Shown one piece after another: positions 20,147 to 25,247 of a stretch of DNA of 25,247 nucleotides. The translations under genes were made by a program, and so were the position numbers. The notes under the pieces are model-generated. The model made no database searches. It saw only the letters and a program-made list of their open reading frames with translations, and was not told where the DNA came from. Position 1 is the stretch's first letter. The number at the start of each line of letters is the position of its first letter. Location: the NCBI GenBank assembly GCA_003427395.1, contig BFEA01000019.1, positions 4,733,773 through 4,759,019 of the forward strand, given 5' to 3'. This DNA is from Chara braunii. Its lineage: Eukaryota > Streptophyta > Charophyceae > Charales > Characeae.

Positions 20147-20700
20147 TGGCAAGGCCTGAGCGTCGGGGAAACGGTAAAGGGAAAACATGGATTGCACGGG
20201 CCGAAAAGTAGATTATTTTTATAATAGTAATGAATGAGGCGAGACAAAAATGGTTTCTGCTCGAAAATGCTATCTCGATGAAATGGGAAGACAAATTTGA
20301 GATTACGAAGCACTTAAGGGGAGTTGTGTTTGGGCTCACCAATTCGAAGTGAGTATCACCACAGCAAAGGCGGCGAATGTACTGGATGAACATCTCCCTT
20401 CCGGAGCAAATGCCTGATATTGAGTCGCATCCAAAAACTTGCCTACAACTTGTTATCAACAAAGTCAAGGCATAGAATGAGGAAACCAATTGTGTTATGA
20501 CAACAAATTGTCACCCTAGGAATAAAGTCAGCATACCAGTAGTTAAGTACATGAAGCAGGGAGTGCCCCGTCTGCTTCATGTTACTGAAGTTGAAAGGAT
20601 TATGGGTTGCCCTGCTCGGTATACAGAGTTGACTGAAGAGGGAGTTTGCATCTCAATTAAGGGAAAGATAAAGAGGACAAAAATGAGCAACCTGATCTAA
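20147..20700 (+). pseudogene. Dnmt3-type cytosine-5 DNA methyltransferase catalytic-domain remnant
   Basis: One frame reads 20212-20700 with only two internal stops (TGA 20350-20352, TAG 20473-20475) and no intron. In order it contains KWFLLENAI (motif VI, ENV type, Glu codon 20263), FEITKHL, SPQQRRRMYWMNI (motif VIII, Arg codons 20368-20376), a TTNCHPRNK segment resembling the Dnmt3 TTRSNS region, PVV, and TEVERIMGCPARYTE, which matches the TE-ERVFGFP-HYTD block specific to Dnmt3/DRM enzymes. Just upstream, in another frame, WQGLSVGETVKGKHGLHGPKSRLF (given here as two parts, WQGLS and HGLHGPKSRLF) looks like the end of motif IV, implying a frameshift near 20210. Motif I is not visible and motif X is lost. 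Animal Dnmt3 motif order (VI then VIII) fits, rather than a start at a rearranged DRM junction. Such enzymes methylate DNA de novo in the nucleus. This copy cannot. Confidence 0.72.
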
Positions 20701-20876
20701 GCTGTAGAACCTTCGACTCCCCCATACGCCCCTCCACCCAAAGGGGGGGAAGCTAAGGAAAACATTGAGAAAGGAATGGGAAAAGAACAAAATGGACCCT
20801 GGCAAACTAACCACCCATAACATCTCACCCTCCTCTCCCGTCTATCCCTCCAAAATCCACTAACAAGAGATTGGTG

Positions 20877-20909
20877 CGCGATGAGGACATCGCGAATGAG
20901 TGGGGGGAA
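20877..20909 (+). promoter_or_regulatory. Hairpin and polypurine tract before an LTR-like start
   Basis: CGCGATG-AGGA-CATCGCG (20877-20894) is a perfect 7-bp hairpin. AGTGGGGGGAA (20899-20909) is a good polypurine tract, directly followed by TGTGTCGGG (20910). In plant LTR retrotransposons a G-rich purine tract immediately before TG marks the 3' LTR. The twin site at 19439 has the same layout. Confidence 0.5.
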
Positions 20910-21474
20910 TGTGTCGGGATTGGTGGGTCCCGAATAACTTCCCATCACTCGAGAGATTGGAAACGGACAATTTGTGCACAGCAGAGAAATCTGGAGTGAG
21001 GAAGCAGGAAAGAGAAAAGATAAAGGATTAGGCCGCAGAAGGGAGTGATGTCCTGAGGAGAGAACCACAGGAGGAAAGAACTAGCGACGACAAGCAAACA
21101 AGCGCAAGAATGGGGGTACATAGAACATAGCAGGAGGCCGAGAGGGTCATCGGAATGCAATAAGACTAAGGTCAAAGAGCCCTTTGAACTAGCAATTGCA
21201 GCGCGACATTAATAAGGGAATGAGGAAGCCAAGAGATGGGCGGCCCAGAGGCCGCGGAAAGTCAGAAAATGAGGGGCCAACACGGAGGCCACCTACGGGA
21301 GTCTCGGAGCGGAGGCCCACGACCAAAAAGATCGACACACACAAGGCGCGAGGAAAGACTAAGGAGAGGGGTCGCTATGGGGCAACAAGACGCCCAAGGG
21401 GTATACGACACCTCGGGGAAAGGCACCCGGGGCCACATGGGACTAAGTAAAAATAATGGCATCCGGGGCGAAAT

Positions 21475-21550
21475 GTGTCGGGGACCGCCAACGGGACTAA
21501 GTGTCGGGGATCGCCGACGGAACTAAGTGTCGGGGACCACCGACGGGACA
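21475..21550. repeat. 26-bp tandem repeat, three copies
   Basis: GTGTCGGGGA starts at 21475, 21501 and 21527, each followed by a CGCC-ACGG-ACTAA-type end. It resembles the TGTGTCGGG at the LTR-like start (20910). Confidence 0.9.
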
Positions 21551-21663
21551 AGCGGCAGGGACATGTGAAAGTTCCAAGAAGAAACGGCGGCACCGCATGA
21601 GGGCAAAATAATAAATGCAAGGTGCACCGTCAAGATCGACATTTTAACGACCAAGAATATTAG

Positions 21664-21689
21664 CACCACTAGTGCAAGTACTAGTGGTG
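21664..21689. repeat. Perfect 10-bp hairpin CACCACTAGT / ACTAGTGGTG
   Basis: The arms at 21664-21673 and 21680-21689 are separated by a 6-nt loop. In module 2 only the left arm survives (about 23063). Confidence 0.9.
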
Positions 21690-21910
21690 ACAAACGGGAA
21701 GGCAAAAAGGAAAAGGAAAAGTAAAGAAAACTGAAGTGAGAGGCATGGGAGCAATCCGAAAAATCTCGGATCAGCCTCCCTTAAGAAAATAAAGTCAAAT
21801 GAGACCCCATGTGAAAATAGCCCTCCGGGAGAAAATCGGAGTAGGAGGGACCATTGTGGAAGAAATGTAGGAGTAAAAGAAGGCTCCCATGGGCATGGGA
21901 AGGCCATTAT

Positions 21911-21936
21911 TGCAGTCCGAGAAATAACGGACTGCA
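21911..21936. repeat. Dyad TGCAGTCCG-N8-CGGACTGCA
   Basis: A perfect 9-bp stem with an 8-nt loop. Related dyads with the same 8-nt spacing are at 21754, 22477, 22638 and 23135, and a broken one is at 23301. Confidence 0.9.
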
Positions 21937-22092
21937 CCTTGGGCATAGGGAGGGCCAAAACTAAGAGGAAGAGGCTAGAAAATGACCTTAACGGCCACTT
22001 GACACTTGGCATGCTAAAAAAAAAAGAGAAAAGAGAAGAAAATGGGGGAAAATAAAACAAAAAGAGTGAGAGGGAGTGAGTGAGTTGGCCGT

Positions 22093-22134
22093 CAGTAGGG
22101 ACTGCCATAGGTTGGGACTGGCAGGTCCCTACTG
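22093..22134. repeat. Long hairpin, 15 bp with one bulge
   Basis: CAGTAGGGAC-TGCCA on the left pairs with TGGCA-G-GTCCCTACTG on the right, with one bulged G. The equivalent hairpin in module 2 is at 23490-23524. Confidence 0.9.
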
Positions 22135-22151
22135 TCCAAGAAAGGAGGAGG

Positions 22152-22182
<31 letters not shown>
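22152..22182. repeat. Poly(A) run, 31 bp
   Basis: Uninterrupted A run. It follows the long hairpin of module 1. No target-site duplication or retroposed gene was recognised next to it. Confidence 0.97.
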
Positions 22183-22186
<4 letters not shown>

Positions 22187-22251
22187 AACGGTAAAAAACG
22201 GTCACTTGGGGAGATTCATCCGTGACTAGATTCCTTCTGAAATATGGCAGT

Positions 22252-22328
22252 TATAAAGGACTTTGATTTTCTTTTGATTTTTGCAGAGAAAATCAAAGAA
22301 AATCAAGGCCTCTTGCAACCGGAATAAA
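22252..22328 (+). promoter_or_regulatory. TATA-like box and AATAAA about 70 bp apart
   Basis: TATAAA at 22252-22257 and AATAAA at 22323-22328 have the order expected of the U3/R part of an LTR. Both are short motifs and could be chance. Confidence 0.3.
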
Positions 22329-22350
22329 ACGGAATACATGCATGAGGAGA

Positions 22351-22671
22351 AACACATGTTTTAGGTGCATCCGGAGTCAAAATCAAGGTCGGATGCACTT
22401 GGGAATTGACCGTTTCTTTTTCTTTTGAGTAGGGGCTAATTGTGGGGCATTGGGGCTAAGGAATTAACCCCCATTGCAGTCCGAGTTGCAACGGACTGTA
22501 TGAGGGAAAGAAAACACATGTTGTAGGTGCATCCAGAGCCAATGTTGAGCCCGGATGCACTAGAAAATTTAACGCTTCATTTTCTTTCAACATAGGGCAA
22601 GTTGTGGGGCTGTGGGTATGAAAAACAGCCATGACTGCAGTCCGAGAAATTACGGACTGTATAAGGATGCC
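22351..22671. repeat. 162-bp tandem duplication, two diverged copies
   Basis: Copies start at ACACATGTT (22352 and 22514). Each contains a GTGCATCC dyad (22365-22398, 9-bp stem; 22527-22560, 8-bp stem), a TTGTGGGGC phrase and a CAGTCCG-N8-CGGACTG dyad at its end. Confidence 0.85.
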
Positions 22672-23489
22672 AAGGCTAAAGGAAAATGGGTCACGGCAAG
22701 CCCGGAAAGTCTAGAAAGGAGCAATTTCGGCAAGGGGGCAAGTAAAGATGGTAAACGGCAACCGTGAGATGAGATCTAACTGCCTAGAAAAATTGGCATA
22801 CACGAAGAAATGATGGGACTACTAAGGGCAATGAGCCCCAAAAAAATAAAAACGGGACGCCGTCCGGAATGTTGTCGGGGACCAAATGTAATAAAAATCG
22901 GAAAACGGGACGCTCGCCGGCGGGACAAAAAAGTGGAGCTAGCATGTAGAGAAGTGACGGGGACTTGGGATGTCCCAAGGGAACCATGAGCAAACACAAA
23001 GAATAATTGTGCAAGCAAGCGACACCGTCGAGATCGAGGATCTAGACGGTGGAAAATATTAGCACCACTAATGCAAGTGAGGGAGTCATGGGAGAGAGAA
23101 AAGTGGAATAAGGGTGTTGGGAAGGCTGCCCAGCAGTCCGGGATATCTCGGACTAGTAAGGCATAAAAAAATAGAGCCTTGAGAGGCCCAACATGAGAAA
23201 AAGGTTGTTCTTAGATAATTGGAGCCAAAGGGGCTCAGAATTGGGCAGACGGGAGCAAAATGGAGCCCCCTAGGAGCATGGGGGTGCCATTATCGAAATC
23301 CGAGATGTAACGGCCATGTAACAGCCATGAACCTGGCCTTGAATGAGGTCCTAGAGCCTAGAAAGAGGGTACACAGCAGTTTGACACTTGTCACAACAGA
23401 AGTAAAAGAAAAAGAAAGAAGAATTAGAGAAAAAGGAGGGAGAATGAGACAAAAAGGGAGAAAAGAGTGGAGGAGAGTGTGCCGGCCTA

Positions 23490-23524
23490 TTGGGACCTGC
23501 ACAGTACGGACTGGCATGTCCCAA
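23490..23524. repeat. Module 2 counterpart of the long hairpin
   Basis: TTGGGACCTGC pairs with GCATGTCCCAA, with one mismatch. It lies at the position equivalent to 22093-22134 in module 1. Confidence 0.85.
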
Positions 23525-23556
23525 CAGTGACCTCATCCCTCCTAGAATGAGGAAGG

Positions 23557-23598
23557 GCAATCCGGATTGCAGAGATATGGCCCTTAGGGTCATATCTC
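23557..23598. repeat. 14-bp palindrome followed by a 12-bp hairpin
   Basis: GCAATCCGGATTGC (23557-23570) is a perfect palindrome. GAGATATGGCCC-TTA-GGGTCATATCTC (23572-23598) forms 12 pairs including one G-T. Confidence 0.92.
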
Positions 23599-23677
23599 AA
23601 TAAAATATGAATTAAAAAGTTGAAAATGAGACAAAATGCAAAAAGGAAGTGGTCGGTTTTTTTTTGGACCATGGATC

Positions 23678-23740
23678 TGAGATCAGATCTCATGGTAGAG
23701 AGGAATTAGCCGTTTTTTGTGGGTCAGCTCAAAACGGCTA
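23678..23740. repeat. Two perfect dyads
   Basis: TGAGATC-A-GATCTCA (23678-23692) has 7-bp arms around one base. TAGCCGTTTT (23707-23716) pairs with AAAACGGCTA (23731-23740), a perfect 10-bp stem. Confidence 0.9.
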
Positions 23741-23910
23741 GCTCCGGAATGAGGTGGCAGCCCAAAATGGAAAGAAACAAAAGAGAGAAAAGAACAAAAC
23801 TGTGCATTTGGCCCAAAAAGAAAGTCAAGATGCACCAAAAATTGAAAAACTGGACTTAGGGGCTCAAAATTGAAGCAAGGGCTACTAGGGGGTAGCTCGG
23901 ATTATTGCTG

Positions 23911-23937
23911 GCCTTGGATCTCAGCCAGATCCAAGGC
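23911..23937. repeat. Perfect 11-bp hairpin
   Basis: GCCTTGGATCT-CAGCC-AGATCCAAGGC, an 11-bp stem with a 5-nt loop. Confidence 0.93.
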
Positions 23938-24115
23938 TGAAAATGTGCCGCCATATGGAAAAATGCTCCGGCCTACTCAAAAGAGGCCGAAACTTGAAAA
24001 AATGGAGAAAAAGGTCCACAAGACCTTTTTTTTTCAAGTATTGCTGCCCCTTGGGCATTAGAACCCTAGGGGGAACCATTTGAGCAATGAAAAAGGGGCC
24101 GGGGTAGGCCAAGAG

Positions 24116-24148
24116 GCAGTCCGAGTTGGTACCAACCACTTGGACTGC
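24116..24148. repeat. Nested dyad around GTTGGTACCAAC
   Basis: Outer arms GCAGTCC / GGACTGC enclose the perfect 12-bp palindrome GTTGGTACCAAC. The outer arms share the CAGTCC core of the dyad family upstream. Confidence 0.85.
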
Positions 24149-24729
24149 ATGCACTTGGCCAAAATGAGGCCCTGGTACCTCTAGGAGGGCTTAGTGAGGG
24201 AATTTTGCCCTGGGGGTACCTCGGTTCACCTCAAGGCTCATGGGGAGGCTCATGGGCTGGTCGGACTGCTGGTTTCAGCCTACATAAGCTAAGGATGCAG
24301 TCCGCCACTCTCACATTTGCATGAGGAGTGCCCATGCTGTCCAAGTGAGCTTACAAGAACACCTTTGCACTTGGAGTGAGAGGGGTGGAGCCCGTGCTAG
24401 TGGGAGAGCTTAGAGGAGACGAGGAGGTAGTGGAGAGGACTCTAGAGGATAATGATGGTAGGAGAGACACTTGGAAGATGATCCGCCATATCCCACCTGG
24501 ATGTAGGGGAGGAGGAGAGGCTAGAGGAGCCCCATTAGCCTCCTAGAGGGGAGGACTCCATACCCATAGCTGGAGGAGTTTGCCATAGCCTGAGAGAAAG
24601 CAAGGGAGGAGGAGAGAAGGGCTTGGAGAAGAAGGAAACCATAGTTAAGAGAGGATTGTGCAAGGAGAGGAAGCTTCATCAAGAGGACACCAACACCAAA
24701 GAATCAACAAGGTGAGAGGAAGGAAAATG

Positions 24730-24761
24730 TTTTTTCACCTTCATCTTCTTCTTCTTTATCT

Positions 24762-24813
<52 letters not shown>

Positions 24814-25015
24814 TGTTCTTCTCCTTCTTCCTCTCCTCATTCTTCTTCCTCTTCTTCCTCCACACTCCCTTCTTCTTTTTCTTCTCTCCCCTCTTCATCT
24901 CCTCCTTCCTCCTCCTTAGTTTCATTTTCTTTCCCTTCCTCCCCTTCTTCTCCATCTCCATCTTCCTCACATCTCTCCCCTTCTCCTCCATCTTCTCTTA
25001 CTTCACCTTCTATCT
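24730..25015. repeat. Polypyrimidine tract with T44 run
   Basis: Almost all C/T on the + strand, including 44 consecutive T at 24767-24810. It is preceded by ~300 bp of purine-rich DNA. Frames across it encode only Ser/Phe/Pro or Glu/Lys low complexity, so I call no gene. Confidence 0.93.
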
Positions 25016-25039
25016 TCCATGGGTTACCCAAACTCTTCT

Positions 25040-25247
25040 CTTTTACTAATGCACTAGGAGGTAGTACTCCGATTCTTTCATAGATGCTTCTTGATGCAAT
25101 CTTGGCGATTTGGGAGCTCCAAACTTGTGTTTTCCACACTCACACTAGTAGGTAGTGTAGCGGTTCACACATAGATGCTTCTTTATGCAATTTTGGTGAT
25201 TTGGGAGCTCCAAACTTGTGTTTTCCACACTCACACTAGTAGGTAGT
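25040..25247. repeat. Start of a 91-bp tandem array
   Basis: TAGATGCTTCTT recurs at 25081 and 25172 (91 bp apart), each followed by GATTTGGGAGCTCCAAACTT and a CACACTAGTAGGTAGT end. A diverged partial unit precedes them. The array leaves the window at the right edge. Confidence 0.9.

Larger units (their letters stand above)
21460..22400. repeat. Diverged direct repeat, module 1 (partner at 22850-23840)
   Basis: Landmarks recur in the same order about 1.38-1.44 kb downstream: CACCGTC-AGATCG (21636 and 23024), ATATTAGCACCACTA (21657 and 23058), a CCG-N8-CGG dyad (21754 and 23135), a second dyad (21911 and 23297), a long hairpin (22093 and 23490) and a GTGCAT dyad (22365 and 23802). Confidence 0.7.
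22850..23840. repeat. Diverged direct repeat, module 2 (partner at 21460-22400)
   Basis: Second, more diverged copy of the module. Between the modules, most of the primary sequence has drifted, while the dyads stay in place and in order. Confidence 0.7.
20910..24720 (+). mobile_element. Hairpin-rich LTR-like noncoding region with duplicated modules
   Basis: About 3.8 kb with no convincing gene. It begins with TG after a polypurine tract, contains a TATA-like box (22252) and an AATAAA (22323), and carries two diverged modules (about 21460-22400 and 22850-23840), many short perfect hairpins, and A31 (22152) and T44 (24767, just beyond) runs. These fit a long degenerate LTR, but no terminal CA and no partner LTR could be found. 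It may be several nested fragments. Confidence 0.35.

Noticed and set aside
20147-20700. DRM-type (rearranged) methyltransferase instead of Dnmt3
   Set aside because: The motif VIII surroundings (SPQQRRRMYW) and the TTN...PVV...TEVERIMG spacing look more like Dnmt3 than like the DRM segment at that place. DRM is not fully excluded.
24658-25083. 141-codon + frame and its minus-strand counterparts
   Set aside because: It is made by a T44 run and polypyrimidine DNA, and encodes only Phe/Ser/Pro runs.

Overview
This window reads as repeat-dense nuclear DNA from a eukaryote, most likely a plant or a streptophyte alga. The basis is a decayed Ty3/Gypsy retrotransposon, many minisatellites, long A/T homopolymers and (TC)n tracts, an intronless remnant of a Dnmt3-type DNA methyltransferase, and no bacterial-style operons. 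A charophyte such as Chara is my best guess, because such genomes are rich in Gypsy elements and I know of plant-lineage Dnmt3 genes outside flowering plants. That is inference and needs a search. No intact host gene was found.

Layout. 1-2035: ~80-bp minisatellite. 2036-4974: (TC)n tract and gene-poor DNA. 4975-8789: four tandem, same-strand, diverged copies of one unrecognised protein family (~250-265 codons each), all broken by stops or a frameshift. Copy 1 also contains a library artefact: a 38-bp back-to-back Tn5/Nextera mosaic-end junction (5111-5148) flanked by a 113-bp exact duplication. 8926-9192: small basic ORF. 9258-15623: degenerate Gypsy gag-pol (capsid, CCHC zinc knuckle, protease, RT, RNase H, integrase), with many stops and frameshifts and with lost catalytic residues in protease and integrase. 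15624-16048: spacer with a TATA-like box. 16049-16921: acidic 3' ORF with two SUMO-interaction-like motifs and one in-frame stop. 16922-20146: noncoding, with 40-, 55- and 65-bp tandem arrays and hairpins. 20147-20700: Dnmt3-like methyltransferase remnant. 20877-20909: hairpin plus polypurine tract, followed by an LTR-like start. 20910-24720: hairpin-rich duplicated modules, possibly one long LTR. 24730-25247: polypyrimidine tract and the start of a 91-bp array.

How it may fit together. The four-copy array, gag-pol and the 3' ORF share one strand and a similar level of decay, so they may form one large Gypsy element with accessory genes on both sides of gag-pol. The methyltransferase remnant lies about 200 bp before a polypurine-tract/LTR-start signature, which is where a captured 3' cargo gene would be. 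I could not find a matching pair of LTRs, so the element limits, and whether the methyltransferase and gag-pol belong to the same element, are unproven. Every protein-coding feature here is a pseudogene or is uncertain.
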